DNA from: Gordius sp. MW1
Taxonomy: Eukaryota > Nematomorpha > Gordioida > Gordea > Gordiidae
Reading direction: 5' to 3'
Length of the DNA: 64,000 bases
Assembly (NCBI GenBank): GCA_964036665.1
Contig: OZ038530.1
Location: forward strand, 21,908,001-21,972,000
Positions 1 through 12,359 of the stretch are shown one piece after another. A program made the position numbers and the translations under genes. The notes under the pieces are model-generated. The model saw only the letters and a program-made list of their open reading frames with translations. It was not told the origin of the DNA and made no database searches. Position 1 is the stretch's first letter, and each line of letters opens with the position of its first letter.

Positions 1-699
1 TTAGATGGATCAATTGTTTCAAGATCACAAGATGAATCACTAGTTAAATAAACAACTTTATCCAGAGGATAGATATCAACAAGGTTTTCAGTTTTAAAAG
101 AAACCTTTTTATAAACATATAAATTCTGTTAAAAATGACACTCACCTACATTCCATTTTAAATAATTTGAAGACTCCAATAATTTAGTAGCAAGAGAAGG
201 GCTGAAACTGGATGCAATTATGTTCATTGGTTGATGACTCCGCCTATTAATTGCATAACACCTTTGTATTTGTTTTAAACATTTAGACAATTCCTAATAT
301 AATAAAAGTAATAGTAACTCTCTATGCACCTCTTTTGTCATCATTTCATGGAATGAAAAATCAATAACAATATTAGGAGCATTTTCATGGGGTAGATTTA
401 ATTTTAGCCTTTTTCTACTTATATAATTTACGACATTTTGTGACTTTACATCGAGAGCTTTCTTTTTTCGATTTACCTTTTCCTTCAGCCTAAAAAGATG
501 TGTTGACATAAACTAAAAAATACCTACGATCTTTCTTTTTTACTAAGTAACCCAACTGTTTGATGATTTTTTTCCTTTGACATTTACTCAATTTCTCATC
601 TTGAAGATTCTTTTTGAGTGAGATAAATTTTACCTTATCATTCTCATTACAAAACTTAATAGTGTTTATATCTAATTTTAAAGGACATATATATTCCAT
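1..699 (-). CDS. TRMT10A: TRMT10-type tRNA (guanine-9-N1) methyltransferase, 5' part (3' end outside window)
   Basis: Four exons assemble on the minus strand: 524-699, 330-489, 150-293 and 1-104, the last running off the window. The phases agree at every junction (2, 0, 0). The start at 697-699 is followed by a lysine-rich region with LSKCQRKKIIKQ, resembling the ISKRQMKKLIKQ stretch of animal TRMT10A. Then come NIVIDFSFHEMM (start of the SPOUT-like domain), KQIQRCYAINRR and VVYLTSDS, all family landmarks. Family knowledge: these enzymes put a methyl group on N1 of purine 9 of tRNA using S-adenosylmethionine. The introns are very short: 490-523 (34 nt), 294-329 (36 nt) and 105-149 (45 nt; an acceptor at about 126 would make it 24 nt). 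The SAM-binding C-terminal half is not in the window. Paralog assignment (A versus B) rests on a few motifs, so the symbol is tentative. Confidence 0.85.
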
Positions 700-1289
700 C
701 CGAAAGGGTCAAAGTGGCTCCAACGCTTAAAAAAACAGCAGCGATGGCTAGACTTACCTTTTGTTTTAGTAAGCGCAACCAATTTCAAAAATACCTTTCC
801 TACAGTTACGATTTTCCGATCAACAAATATTCGGTAATATGATATCGTTGTTAATAAATAAATCGCCAATTTTTCCCCTCTTAACCGCTGAAGGCCATTT
901 TAGTTTGTATAAAATGGTAAGCATGATTTTTTCATAATTATTGTCGTCATAGAAAAATACTTTGAAAATTTTGAAATAATATCTGAATAGTAGCTAGCAA
1001 AATACAAGATGAAAAGAAAATCTTTACAAATTTTTACACAGCAACATCTTGATCAGTGCAAAAGTCAATATCCTATAAATGTCATAACAAGATTTTAATA
1101 AAAATCAATTGATATTGCTGTGCTAGAAAATAATCAAAATTTAAAAGAAATTCCACAGCCATAATATAAACGTTACAAAAAAAGAAAATTCATTAAGCTT
1201 CATTTTTCCAATATCATTTCAATTGGTGACAATTACCGTTTATTCTTAAAAAGTTTTTCAGAACACAACTATGTATTAAGTGTTTTAAT
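700..1289. other. Upstream region of TRMT10, no gene seen
   Basis: AT-rich flank that should hold the TRMT10 promoter; I see no clear TATA box or other coding exon. Bases 744-778 match, with few differences, a stretch present in both arms of the large palindrome (about 3481-3515 minus and 13323-13357 plus), so part of this flank is a dispersed repeat. Confidence 0.4.
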
Positions 1290-1839
1290 TAGGTATTGGA
1301 TATATTATTTTTTAAGGTGAAGAAATATTTAAACACCAATTGAAGCAGTGTTAAATAAACAAAAAGCAGTAACGTAGCTAGGGAATGACAAGGCGGCAAA
1401 GCCCCCCCCCCCCCAAGGGAAAAATCCCGGTCCATTTGCCCCCCCCCCAGGGGAATAATTTTGGCTCTTTTGGCTCCCGCCATGCAATTATTTAATATAT
1501 TCTAGTTTTCTTAATAATAATTATTTTTATTAATTTTTAAAAAGTAAATATTTTAATTGGGCTATATGATTTTTTTATATTTTTTTGACTTATTTATTAA
1601 CTAGCAATAAAAAAGGCGAGAAAGTCCAAACCAAAACTTAAATCAAATATATAAGGTATTTTATTTAGGATATGGAAAATTTATAGAGACAGTTGCTATA
1701 TAGCTTTATGGTAAGATTTTACAAAAATTAACATTCTTCTTGTAGGTAATCTTAATGTAATCTTATAATTACATTGTTACTTTTATTTAACTATATGCAT
1801 ATTTCACTATAAATAAAATCGCAAGCTTTTATTTTAGGC

Positions 1840-2395
1840 CGACGAGGGCTTTAATATAGCCTACCGGGGCTAGTCAGTCCATAGGATAACTAAGACCCGC
1901 TGAACCCGTTACAGATCATATAGATTTTTTTGTGTATTAAGTAGTAACAAATGTGTGTTTTTATGATGTTTTATATTAATTTATAATTATGTAATGTTTT
2001 TTAAATTAACAATGAAAATAAAATTATATTCTCTCGTTTTTCATTATACATCAATATCTCAACGCGCATTTTAAATTAATAAGTGTTACTAAAGAAACTA
2101 TATATAGTTGTGGGCACTCTATACCCTTGAAAATCTAAAAACTTAGATGTATAATTTTTTACAAGATAATTATTAACATCTTTAATGTATATATATATTG
2201 TTTATTCAATAAAATATTACAATCAAATATTAAAAGTTGCAAAATAAAAGTATTTGTATATTGTCCCAGGCTCGGGGCTAGTAAAAAATTAGTGGGCCGG
2301 GTCTATTCTTATAATTTTGGTGGGTCCGGTCTTGGCCCAGGGTTTAATTTGTAAAGGACGGACTGATTGAGCTAAAGAGGCCCGTTGCGGGCCTC
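1840..2395. repeat. GGGCC-rich, hAT-like element remnant
   Basis: Both ends of this stretch are rich in GGGCC/GGCCC blocks, and it finishes with a CCCGTTGC..GGCCTCTAA terminus like that of the better defined element at 29539-30516. The counterpart in the other arm is split by the fold-back insertion (14450-14600 and 19200-19290). I see no open reading frame or clean target duplication. Confidence 0.4.
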
Positions 2396-2399
2396 TAAT

Positions 2400-4500
2400 T
2401 CCGCATGGTCATGTGTAAGTAAGAGGTAACCGAAAGTGGGAAGATCTAAGATTTCATGATATTGATATGGACTTAGAAGGATACAAGTTCAAGTGAATTT
2501 TGAAAAAGGATTGCAATTAATAAGTTTGACAAATATCTATGGATATTTTAATAATTGTCATTAACCCCTTCACACTGGTTTGAAGTTTAAGTTTGCCCCC
2601 CCCCCAGGGAAAAATGTTAGCTACGCCACTGACGAAAAGGGGATTTTGTGGCTTTACAAGGTTTGGTAATGCAAGGCAAATTGGGGAAATCATATTGTGT
2701 AAAGATTTTAACTTCTTATTTTGAAAAGACTGATTTGGTTAACGTTATTACTACCTTATGCCAGTAAGACAAAAAAGCAAATTGATGTAGAAAAATCTCG
2801 CCACCTTTGTAAAAATTTCCTAATTTACATAATGATGTGTATATCTTATATTAATATTATATAATACTTATGATTTAACCGGCAATTTATAGTTAATGAA
2901 ATAAAATGTAGCATTGTTTATTACAACCTTTAATTGATTTATATGTGTATTTAACACAGTGAAGGGCAGAGTTTAATAGTAGAAGTTTCAAGCAAACTTG
3001 TCAATCAAATAAGTACTTAGTAACTTTCAAATACAATTTTTTTTGTAATTCTCATTTTTATATATAACCCGTGAAACTAAATTCAATAAAAAAAAGTATT
3101 TGTAATCGTTATTTAAAATAACTTAATATTATTATTAATATATTTAACTTTAAACTTTGAAAAAATTGCATAAGCTATCTCAATATATTAATGTTATATG
3201 AGGCTAATACCATTTTATTTTTAAAAAAAAGTTTTTTTTCAAAATCATCGTACAAAATACATTATTACTATTAACTCGATTATTTATAGTAAAATAATTA
3301 GTGTACCTAAATTTTGGATTGAAGCATAACGCATTATATAAAATGATATTTATAAGTGGTTGCACCTCAAAGTTTGTTACATTTGTCCCATATTGTTTCA
3401 TACACGGCTGTTCTTGCCATGTTATCAAACACATTACCAAATGGTAATTATAAAAAACGCATACTTAAAAATGGTTGCGCTTACTAAAATAAATGTTAAG
3501 TCTAGCCATGGCCTAAAAATGGCCCTAATCTAATTTAGTCCTCATACTTAAAAAAAATTAGTCCTTATATATCCCTAGATCGATTGATGTGTGACTAAAA
3601 AATTAGCTATCGAATAATGTTGAGTCTAAATATAAGCAAAATATAAAATGTTTGTTATTTCCATGCCATGTACTAATAGGCCATATACCAATAGTGTAGG
3701 AATTATATTTGACAAGTCCTAACATTTTAGCTATTAATAAGTTAAGATCAAACTCGACCCATAATATTCTATAAAGATACAAATAATATACCAAAAAACC
3801 GATGGAAAATAAATATAGGGTCAAATACCCTGACATGAACAAAATTAAAGTTTCTAATTTTATTTAAATGTTATATGAGTCTATATTTTTCCTGGAAATG
3901 GATAATCCATGCTTGATATAATGTTATTCGTTGTCGTGTCCAAAATTTTGGCAGGCGATTTGTTAATTTTTATAATCAATTATGACACATTTTAAATAAT
4001 TAAAGTTTGAGCTAAGCAACGTTTGGCTGAGAACGACTAGTAAATTTCCAAATTTAAAAATGTAAAAAAATGAAGTTTTAGTATCATAATTCCTATCACT
4101 CAATGTTAAAGATTTAAATTTTTAAAATGTTAATCAAAACTATGTTGATAATGTATCGAACCTAAAATTTATGCATTTTAATGAGAATTAAAATTGATAT
4201 ATTCTCCTGGTCATAAACACATTAATTAAATTTTAAATTAATTAAGCATTAAAACCACAATTATATGATATACTAAATAATGGGATTCAATCATGTGTTG
4301 ACGCAAATATGTACACTTTATTTTGCCATAAGTTATGAGTTTTTATAAAAATATATATTAAATTAATGGGAATCGCTTCATCTGATGTATTTAACGTCTG
4401 AAGTTAAATTCGAATATGATTGCATTCTGGGAAGAACCAACCTAACATTAGAATAGAAATAGTTAAAATATAAATATATAATTTAAAGATAAATACAAGA
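2400..4500. other. Arm sequence without recognised gene
   Basis: AT-rich sequence shared with the other arm. A 78-codon frame at 3204-3440 (minus) recurs at 13391-13627 (plus), but the surrounding non-coding bases are conserved equally well, so I do not call it a gene. Confidence 0.4.
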
Positions 4501-4524
4501 TGTATAAATATCTAATGTTATGAA

Positions 4525-5195
4525 TTAGTTTCGTACATTCAAAGATATAGGGCTATTAGCTCCAGCATTATCAATTTGGTAAACGTAATTAATCATATTT
4601 CCGAATTTTCTTGCAGATGGTGCTAATGTTATGGTTTTCCTATTTGGTAGCAAAGCTCCTGCATTATCCCGACCTGAGCCGAATTCGACTGGTCCGGCTT
4701 CTCCCAAATCGTAGGAAACGACTTTTTGATTTACTTGGAAAACTATATAACAATAAATTTATATTGAGATAATTAGGTATTGAGCTAAAACATATACTAC
4801 AATTAGATATATTGGTTTCAATTAATATTAATATAAGATGAATATAACTTACATATACGTTTGCCCGCTAGTGAACTTAAAGACATTGTCCCTACGCAAT
4901 CATTAAGGGTGATGAAATTGTCTTGACTGATTGGGAAGACTAAAATGTAACACATAAATCATAGTATTTATCAAAAGAATAAAATTATCAAAAATCAATT
5001 TTGAAATCTTTGAAAATTTACTTTTTGAATAGGAGAAAGGTGTGAGGGGATTATTTATTCTTCTACCATTCAACATCATTTCACAGCCTAGTAACAAATT
5101 GATATAAAATGAAATAGTTGACTTAAATAATTCTTACATTCGATTTTTGCTCCTAATGCAAAAAGGATGGCAATTAGCAATATATTAGAAACCAT
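4525..5195 (-). CDS. Small secreted protein, copy 1 (function unknown)
   Basis: Four exons on the minus strand: 5138-5195, 5022-5087, 4853-4939 and 4525-4733. Phases are 1, 1 and 1, and every intron is GT..AG (50, 82 and 119 nt). The predicted protein has about 139 residues. It begins with MVSNILLIAILFALGAKIE, a short hydrophobic signal peptide with a likely cut near residue 16. The mature part has a CC pair, one further Cys in LNDCVGT, and a C-terminal block running from GEAGPVEFGSG to ISLNVRN. I do not recognise the family and assign no function. Three other copies lie at 11638, 22227 and 24694. Against copy 2 the last exon shows four synonymous third-base changes (two Ala, one Gly, one Val) and few replacements, which hints at selection on the protein. 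A TATA-like box lies about 90 bp upstream. Confidence 0.7.
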
Positions 5196-5282
5196 GGTAA
5201 TATGTATTTTCAAGCGAGGAGATATCCAAAGAAAGTTATAGAGAGAAAATATCTTGTGAATAAATTAGCAAATTAAGGAGCA

Positions 5283-5292
5283 TTTATATATG
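5283..5292 (-). promoter_or_regulatory. TATA-like box of secreted-protein copy 1
   Basis: CATATATAAA on the minus strand, about 90 bp upstream of the start codon. The same box with the same flanks (CTTTCCA before, TGCTCCTTAA after) lies ahead of all four gene copies. Confidence 0.5.
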
Positions 5293-5614
5293 TGGAAAGT
5301 GTATTTTGTCAATATTTGGACAAACTATTTTAAAGGTATATACGTCATTCGAATCAAATGACATGATTAAATATTTAATAGAGCATCGGGCTTAAATATG
5401 TCGTGGTTGCTATCTATCAATATACACTTGGCAAAGCTTGTCAAAAGGCAAATATCTAATGACGCTCTATACTATGTTTGCCAATTATGAATTAACAATT
5501 TTATATCATAATTTTGAGGCTTCTATATAATCTTAAATAGACAATATTTACAAAATACATAGGTTTTTGTAACACATAGCATATATTGTAATCATCAGTC
5601 TTATTAATGCATAT

Positions 5615-6510
5615 AGAGTTGTTAAATTGCTAACTTTAGCAATGCTAACTATGTGCTATGCTCAAGCACGAACTAGCTGTGTTGCTAGTTTAGCACAATG
5701 AGTGCTAGCTGTTCGGTGCAATAGTTTTAACAGTAGCATGTAAAAATGCTTGAGAGGTTAGTCGAAGCAGCCAAATCTGTTAAAAAATTTAGCAGGAGCT
5801 CGAGCAGTAAATTCGAGCAGATAGTAGATTGAATTGCTATTTGTTAAAATTACAATCTTAATTATATTATATATCATAAATAAATTAAGAACTTTGCCCC
5901 CCCCCCTTATTTTTTACCCTTTTTTTCACCAGAGGGAGGGGGGGGGATGATTTGCCCCCCCCCCCTTATTTTTTATCTTCTTTCTCACCAGGGGGTAGGG
6001 GGGGGGGGGGTGTTTTGTCCCCCCCTCTTATTTTTTACCATTTTTCTTACCAGGGGTGCACCAGTGAAAAAGAGGGTAAAAAATAAGGGAAGTTGGGCAA
6101 AACACCCCCCTTCCTCCTGGTGAGAAAGAGGATAAAAAATAGGGGGGGGGGGCAAAACACAACCCCCCCCCCCTTCCCCCTGGTGAGAAAAGGGTAAAAA
6201 ATAAGGGTACCCCCCCCCCCTCCTTTCCCCTCGTAAGAAAGATGGTAAAAAATAAAGGGGGGGGGGGCAAAGTTCTTAATTTATTTATGATATATAATAT
6301 GATTAAAATTTTAATTTTAACAAATAGCAATTCAATCTACTATCTGCTCGAATTTACTGCTCGAGCTCCTGCTAAATTTTTTAACAGATTTGGCTGCTTC
6401 GACTAACCTCTCGAGCATTTTTACATGCTACTGTTAAAACTATTGCACCGAACAGCTAGCACTCATTGTGCTAAACTAGCGTATTACACAGCTAGTTTTC
6501 GTGCTCGCGA
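5615..6510. mobile_element. Fold-back element with C-rich core, right end truncated
   Basis: Bases 5615-5880 and 6275-6510 are long inverted repeats enclosing C-rich then G-rich minisatellite units (5895-6275). The left end, AGAGTTGTTAAATTGCTAAC, is the same terminus as the complete 199-bp element at 53870-54068. The right end stops at GTGCTCGCG and lacks roughly the last 37 bp. Comparison with the uninterrupted other arm (near 11300) shows an empty site, so this is an insertion that postdates the palindrome. Confidence 0.7.
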
Positions 6511-6551
6511 TCACATGAGTGACAGCATTTGTTATAAGTGTTAAAAACATT

Positions 6552-6740
6552 CTAGACCAGTAGAAGATGAAATAGTTGTGCCAACACGTATAGCCCATAC
6601 CCCCAGAATTGACTAAGCGCTATAGCTTTTAGGCCCACAAAATAGCTGTAAGTGAAATCACTAAAGCATGCAAACGCTATGCTATATAGCGTGAGGCCCT
6701 TAGGGCCAGTGGTGGCAGAATCAATAAAACCAAAATACAA
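6552..6740. repeat. Arm segment repeated at 11077-11259 and 24060-24220
   Basis: A stretch around GCCTCACACTATATAGCATA is found here inverted and again at about 11077-11259 and 24060-24220. It marks the promoter-proximal side of the secreted-gene arms and shows that the second palindrome derives from the same unit as the first. An open frame exists in two copies but looks incidental. Confidence 0.5.
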
Positions 6741-6863
6741 CTAGGAAATTTAAGATATAATGTGTCTCAATCCATGTTTATGAGCTGTTGCAAAAACCAT
6801 TTTTTACCTTTTGTTCATAAAGGCTTAATGGTGAAAAATTATTAACCAATAATATAGTAGATC

Positions 6864-7440
6864 TTGAGACTGGGGATCTCAATTTGCAAGCAATTGACTT
6901 GTAACAATTGTAAGAAACAAATTGATGTTTGGGCCCATAACCCCACACATTGTAAACTTAACAAAATGCGTTTCATTCGCCATCAAAAGAGGAACCTTTT
7001 GATTCAAACCGCTTTACTACAAGCTGGCTTCCCTTCTATTCTCGAACCATTAGAACTCACTCGAGGGTAGAATGCGCCCCGATGGAACATCCACATCCAT
7101 GGAATGATGGTAAGTTCCTATCTTGGTACTTTACCTGCATCGACGTATTTGCACCTCTAACAATAACGCTGACCTATTAGCTCTAGCGGAAGCACGCAAA
7201 ACTCATAAATACCGTGATATAATTCCTTCTAAAATTTTTATCCCTATCGTGGCTTCCTGTTCCGCCACGTTTGGCAAACAAGCATTAGCCTTCTTTAAAT
7301 TAAAAGGAAAGAGATCTCCCAAAGGAAAAATACTCAGCAAGTATTTTTGCGCCAAAAATAGGAATTTTAATAGCCAAATATAATTATAAGGCATTTTCCG
7401 ACACCTGGTTTCTGGCCTTCGATGAAGATGAAGAGTAGTC
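6864..7440 (+). pseudogene. LINE C-terminal fragment (CCHC finger plus PD-(D/E)XK-like region)
   Basis: The plus strand reads LGISICKQLTCNNCKKQIDV, then H..HC spacing, RHQKRNLLIQTALLQAGFPS and ILEPLELTRG. After a frame break it continues with RPDG, TCIDVFAP and, after further breaks, IFIPIVASC and FGKQALAFFK. The same order occurs in the better copy at 44270-47060. From family knowledge this resembles the C-terminal CCHC zinc finger and RPDG..WDxT restriction-like segment of some non-LTR retrotransposons. Stops and frame changes show it is dead. It is absent from the other arm, so it inserted into this arm only. Confidence 0.6.
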
Positions 7441-8007
7441 ACGCTTTTTATTTATTCATTGATCGTGTTTTGTATTTTTCATATATATAGATTTTACCTA
7501 ATAAAGATTTATAGAATTTAAAAAAAAGAAATTTTTGAGGCATAGGAGCTTACTAATATTGAAGATGACAATTAAACTAGGACAACTAGTTTAATTATAA
7601 AGTATGTAATATTTTATAAAATAAATCACATGTTGAGAATTCGCATTTTAATAGTATTATTAAAAGGGGCGATAGGCCAATTTTTATCTTAAGGGGCGAT
7701 AACTGAATATTTTTTGAACCACTAGTTTAATAATTGCGCGCCTATATTAAATATTTTTATTAAATGTACTACTGGTCTTTAATTTTATTAATACGAGTTT
7801 TTTAAAATCCTTGTTAATTAACATAAAATACTTGCTAGATAAAAATTTTCATTGAGTACTAGGTTCTTAGCAACATTTCAATATCCTCAAGATGCTTAAC
7901 ACCACTTAAATTGTAGAAAGGTAATTGGAGTGCGAAGTGCCTCAGGGGATATGTTATTTACCGATGTGTTGTCAATCAAATTATCGTTAATTGGTTCTAT
8001 GCGGAAT
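7440..8007. other. Inner arm end and palindrome centre, no gene seen
   Basis: Bases 7530-7760 match 10690-10940 inverted; the rest is AT-rich with no coding signal I can support. Confidence 0.4.
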
Positions 8008-9883
8008 ATTAATTGCTATGCAATTTATGGGCTCGTTTTTTGTTGTCCGTTGTCCGATGTCTGTCCGTTACCCTCCTTTCTATTTGCATTGGGTATATTA
8101 GGTTATCGCTTTTTTAAATTAATACATGAGAAAGAGGTGCCCCACTCCTCATCTCTATCTCCCTCGCTGTGTTATTTTTAATTGCTATGCATAAGAGGTG
8201 CCCCACCCCTCATCTCTATCTCCCTCGGTGTGTTATATATAAGATTTGTTAAATTATTTATTATATAATAAACATAAATAAAAGTTGTTTACTTTTAATT
8301 GCTATGCAATTTAACTAGTTATATAATAAACATAAATAAAAGTTGTTTACTTTTAATTGCTATGCAATTTAACTAGTTTTTTAGAAAGTTGTTTACTTTT
8401 AATGCTATGCGATTTAACTAGTTATATAATAAACATAAATAAAAGTTGTTTACTTTTTAATTGCTATGCAATTTAACTAGTTTTGGGGTTAGAATCCCGG
8501 AGTTTTTTCTCTTATGATTGTTCTTGTTACTATCATTGATAATAAGAATTTTTGGCCGTCCGCTGGCTGTTGACCAATGAAAAAAATGACCATTGGCCAA
8601 AATGTGAATCGAAATTATTATTTTCGTTTTTTTTGACTATTATGATTGTTCCTGTTTCTACCATTCCTATTATGACTTTTTGGCCGTCCGCTGGCTGCTG
8701 ACCAATGTTATATAATAAACATAAATAAAAGTTGTTTACTTTTAATTGCTATGCAATTTAACTAGTTTTTGGGTTAGAATCCCGGAGTTTTTTTGACTCT
8801 TATGATTGTTCTTGTTACTATCATTGATAATAAGACTTTTTGGCCGTCCGTTGGCTGCTGACCAATGAAAAAAATGACCATTGGCCAAAATGTGAATCCG
8901 AGTTTATTTTTTCGTTTTTTTTTGACTATTATGATTGTTCCTGTTACTACCATTGCTATTATGACTTTTTGGCCGTCCGCTGGCTCCTGACCGATGGAAA
9001 AAATGACCATTGGCCAAAATGTGAATCGAAATTATTTTTTTCGTTTTTTTTGACTATTATGATTGTTCCTGTTCCTACCATTGCTATTATGACTTTTTGG
9101 CCGTCCGCTGACTGCTGACCAATGGAATAAAATGACCATTAGCCAAAATGTGATTCGAAAATTTTTTTTTCGTTTTTTTTACTCTTATGAATTTATATCC
9201 ACTTTACCGTGTCCTGGCTGCTGACCAATGGAAAAAAATGACCATTGGCCAAAATGTGATTCGAAAATTTTTTTTTCGTTTTTTTTACTCTTATGAATTT
9301 ATATCCACTTTTACCGTGTGCTGGCTGCTGACCAATGGAAAAAAATGACCATTGGCCAAAGTGAGCATCAAAATTTTTTTTTCCGTTTTTTTGGCTATAA
9401 TTGACTTATAGAGTATCTGTTGATACTGACCAATAGAGAAAAAGTGACCATTGGCTAAATTTTTGATTTTTTTAATTAAAAATTGTTCAAATTCAACAAA
9501 AAATTTCTCCCAACAATTCTGCAAATTTTTAACATTGTGTTGTTTTATAATATAATGTTTGTTAGACCCATAATCTCTAAAGGCCATAAAAACTAATGTA
9601 ATACGCAACTAGATGCAAACACTAAATCTAACCCTAACCCTTGCCTATATTACATTTTGCCTTTATTACATTTTGCCTATAATGAAAAATTTGTATAAAT
9701 AATTAATTAATCATTAGTCATTTAATACCCCCCTATAGGCATTCTCGCCCCTTCCCACCTTTCTCGCCCATAAATTGCATAGCAAATATGATACATTTAT
9801 ACGAAGTACAGATGAGTCGTCCCCCCTTCCCTTCCCCTCTTCCCTTCCCTTCTCCCCCTTCCCACGAGGGCCGAAGGCCCGAG
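8008..9883 (+). mobile_element. Tandem-repeat element, copy A (non-autonomous)
   Basis: Starts with AATTGCTATGCAATTTATGG and ends with the hairpin GGGCCGAAGGCCCGAG. The body holds roughly 150-bp tandem units. Each contains GGCCGTCCGCTGGCTGCTGA, then CCAATG and CATTGG as a short inverted pair, a poly-T tract and GACTATTATGATTGTTCCTG. Related complete copies lie at 44515-46356 (minus) and 50071-51399 (plus). No convincing long frame exists; the apparent ORFs are translated repeats. It has no obvious target duplication. The 3' hairpin is reminiscent of Helitrons, but the usual CTRR end is not seen, so the class is open. Confidence 0.65.
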
Positions 9884-10680
9884 TATTATATACGTTGGAT
9901 ATACACGTTTTTACTCACTTTCTATTATTGTATCGCTCCGAAACCTGTCTGTAGTAAATAAAGATCCCCAACTCCAATATAAACTATTATTGATTTTACA
10001 TTTTTAGATGTTAGAACATTATAATATTATCTATATAATGTAGAATTATCAATCCGTTTATATGTCTTTATTGAAAAAGTATAATTTAAGTTCCCTGTTC
10101 ATAAAAGACTTGTTTTTAATTTATATTTAAATATTAATAATATTTCATTTACACATATAAAGAACACAAATCTACAAAAAAACCTTAAATTGATAATTAT
10201 TTATGATAGAGTTTAGATCCCAAGACATCAAGATTTATAGATAAACGGGTTTAATGGTGTTAAAAATGGCCCTAACTTTTTGAGCGTAAATTTGCACTCC
10301 ATTTATAATTTATCTTATTATTAAAAGGTATATAATTCCCATTGATTCATCTCAAAGGGTGTAAATATACCTTTTGTTTCACTATATATTTAAGCGTGTT
10401 CGTTCCCCACTATGTCCGGGAAATAGAAATACATTAGTACGTACTCTCTCCTCTTTCTTCCCTCCCTCTCTCATATCTAGCCAATCACACAAGTTGGGGG
10501 CGGTGGATGAGATGAACAGAAAGTATGTGAAGGGAGAAGTTAAATTCTATTAAACACTGCATTAATACTATACACCCCGTTTTGCCATGCTTAATGAGCG
10601 GAATTTTAGAGAGGGATAGGGTTCAGGTTAACAAGGGTAAATATACATATAGAAATAAAACAAAAAATAATTTTATCAAG
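9884..10680. other. Palindrome centre, no gene seen
   Basis: AT-rich spacer. Bases about 10380-10450 resemble the outer part of the fold-back element arms at 14970-15010 (a CCCACTA.GTC.GG block), so this is probably a decayed repeat. Confidence 0.3.
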
Positions 10681-11540
10681 CGAGTATAGGCGTTCAGTTA
10701 TTGCCAAACTACTGGTTTACAAACATTTTCCGTTAAAGCCCCTTAATGATAAAAAATCTCACCCCCTTCAAATACGAATTCTCAAAATGTGATTTATTTT
10801 ATAAGATATTGCATACTTTAGAATTAAACTAGGTAATTGTCCTAAAAAAAGAATATCATAGTTTTAATGAGATGGATGCAATGAACAAAAGCAAGTTTGG
10901 CTGTCATCTTCAATATTAGTAAGCTTTAGCTTTATGCCTCAAAATTAATGTCTTATCTTCTATATTCTTGGTTAATAAGTTTTCACCATTAAGCCTTTAT
11001 GAACAAAAGGTAAAAAAATGTTTTTGCAACGGCTCATAAACATGGAATGAGACATACCATATCTTAAATTTCTTAGTTGTATTTTAGTTTTATCGATTCT
11101 GCCACCACTCGCGCCAAGGGCCTCACACTATATAGCATAGCGTGTGCATGCTTTAGTGATTTCGGCCCTAGCTACTTCATGGAGCTGAAAACTATAGCGC
11201 ATAGTCAATTCGAGGCGCTATACATGTTGGCACAACTATTTCATCTTCTACTGGCCTAGAATAATGTTTTTAACAATTATAACAAATGCTGTCACTCATG
11301 TGATATTCATTAATAAGGCTGATGATTACAATATATGCTATGTATTACAAATTTGTAAATATTGTCTATTTACGCCATTATATATTTACCTTTTAACCAG
11401 TTTTGCCAGCTCTATATTGATTAATAGTAAACCCGTCATATAACCGATGCTCGATTTAATATTTACTGAAGTCATTTGATTTGAATGACGTTTATACCTT
11501 TAAAATATTTTGTTCAAATATTGACAAAATACACTTTCCA

Positions 11541-11550
11541 CATATATAAA
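11541..11550 (+). promoter_or_regulatory. TATA-like box of secreted-protein copy 2
   Basis: CATATATAAA about 90 bp upstream of the ATG at 11638, with the same flanks as the other copies. Confidence 0.5.
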
Positions 11551-11637
11551 TGCTCCTTAATTTGCTAATTTATTTACAAGATATTTTCTCTCTATAACTT
11601 TCTTTAGATATCTCCTCGCTTGAAAATTCATAATACC

Positions 11638-12359
11638 ATGGTTTCTATAATATTGCTAATTGCCATCCTTTTTGCATTAGGAGCTAAAATCGAATGTAAA
11701 AATTATTTAAGTCAATTATTTCATTATATATCAATTTGTTATTAGGCTGTGAAATGATGTTGAATGGTAAAAGAATAAATAATCCCCTCACACCTTTTTC
11801 CTACTCAAAAAGTAAGTTTTCACAGATTTCAAAATTAATTTTTGATAATTATATTCTTTCAGAAACAAATAATTATAATTATGATATACACGAATAAAAA
11901 ATATAAAAACGCGCTATTGAAAAATACTATGATTTATGTGTTACATTTTAGCCTTCCCAATCAGTCAAGACAATTTCATCACCCTTAATGATTGCGTAGG
12001 GACAATGTCTTTAAGTTCACTAGCGGGCAAACGTATATGTAAGTTACATTCGTCTTATATTAATATTAATTGAAACCAATATACCTAATTGTGTTTTAGC
12101 TCAATACCTAATTATCTCAATATAAATTTATGGTAATATAGTTTTCCAAGTTAATCAAAAAGTCGTTTCCTACGATTTGGGAGAAGCCGGGCCAGTGGAA
12201 TTCGGCTCAGGTCGGGATAATGCGGGAGCTTTGCTACCAAATAGGAAAACCATAACATTAGCGCCATCTGCAAGAAAATTCGGAAATATGATTAATTACG
12301 TTTACCAAATTGATAATGCTGGAGCTAATAGCCCTATATCTTTGAATGTACCAAACTAA
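11638..12359 (+). CDS. Small secreted protein, copy 2 (function unknown)
   Basis: Exons 11638-11695, 11746-11811, 11952-12038 and 12151-12359 have the same lengths (58, 66, 87, 209) and phases as copy 1. Introns are GT..AG; intron 2 is longer than in copy 1 by an AT-rich insertion. The protein is about 139 residues, with a hydrophobic signal peptide (N4 of copy 1 replaced by I), three Cys in the mature part and the GEAGPVEFGSG block. The C terminus reads NVPN where copies 1, 3 and 4 have NVRN. No defect is visible. Transcription diverges from copy 1 across the palindrome centre. Function unknown. Confidence 0.7.

Larger units (their letters stand above)
1290..7760 (+). repeat. Left arm of giant imperfect palindrome
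   Basis: Read as reverse complement, this segment reappears at about 10680-19900. Matching landmarks include 1370-1480 with 19660-19800, 2580-2640 with 14220-14260, 3204-3840 with 13020-13627, 4400-5600 with 11300-12500, 6545-6860 with 10960-11280 and 7530-7760 with 10690-10940. The arms differ by insertions: a fold-back element at 5615-6510 and a LINE piece at 6864-7440 here, and a 4-kb fold-back element in the other arm. The arm carries secreted-protein gene copy 1. Boundaries are approximate because I aligned by eye. Confidence 0.8.

Noticed and set aside
8299..8480. CRISPR-like repeat/spacer pattern
   Set aside because: Repeats are AT-rich transposon units without uniform spacers, in a eukaryotic genome.
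8774..9608. Open frames in the tandem-repeat elements (also 44892-45578 and 50800-51123)
   Set aside because: They consist of repeated units read through and vary in frame between copies.
9620..9640. Telomeric TAACCC repeats
   Set aside because: Only two units, at the same internal place in each tandem-repeat element; not a telomere.
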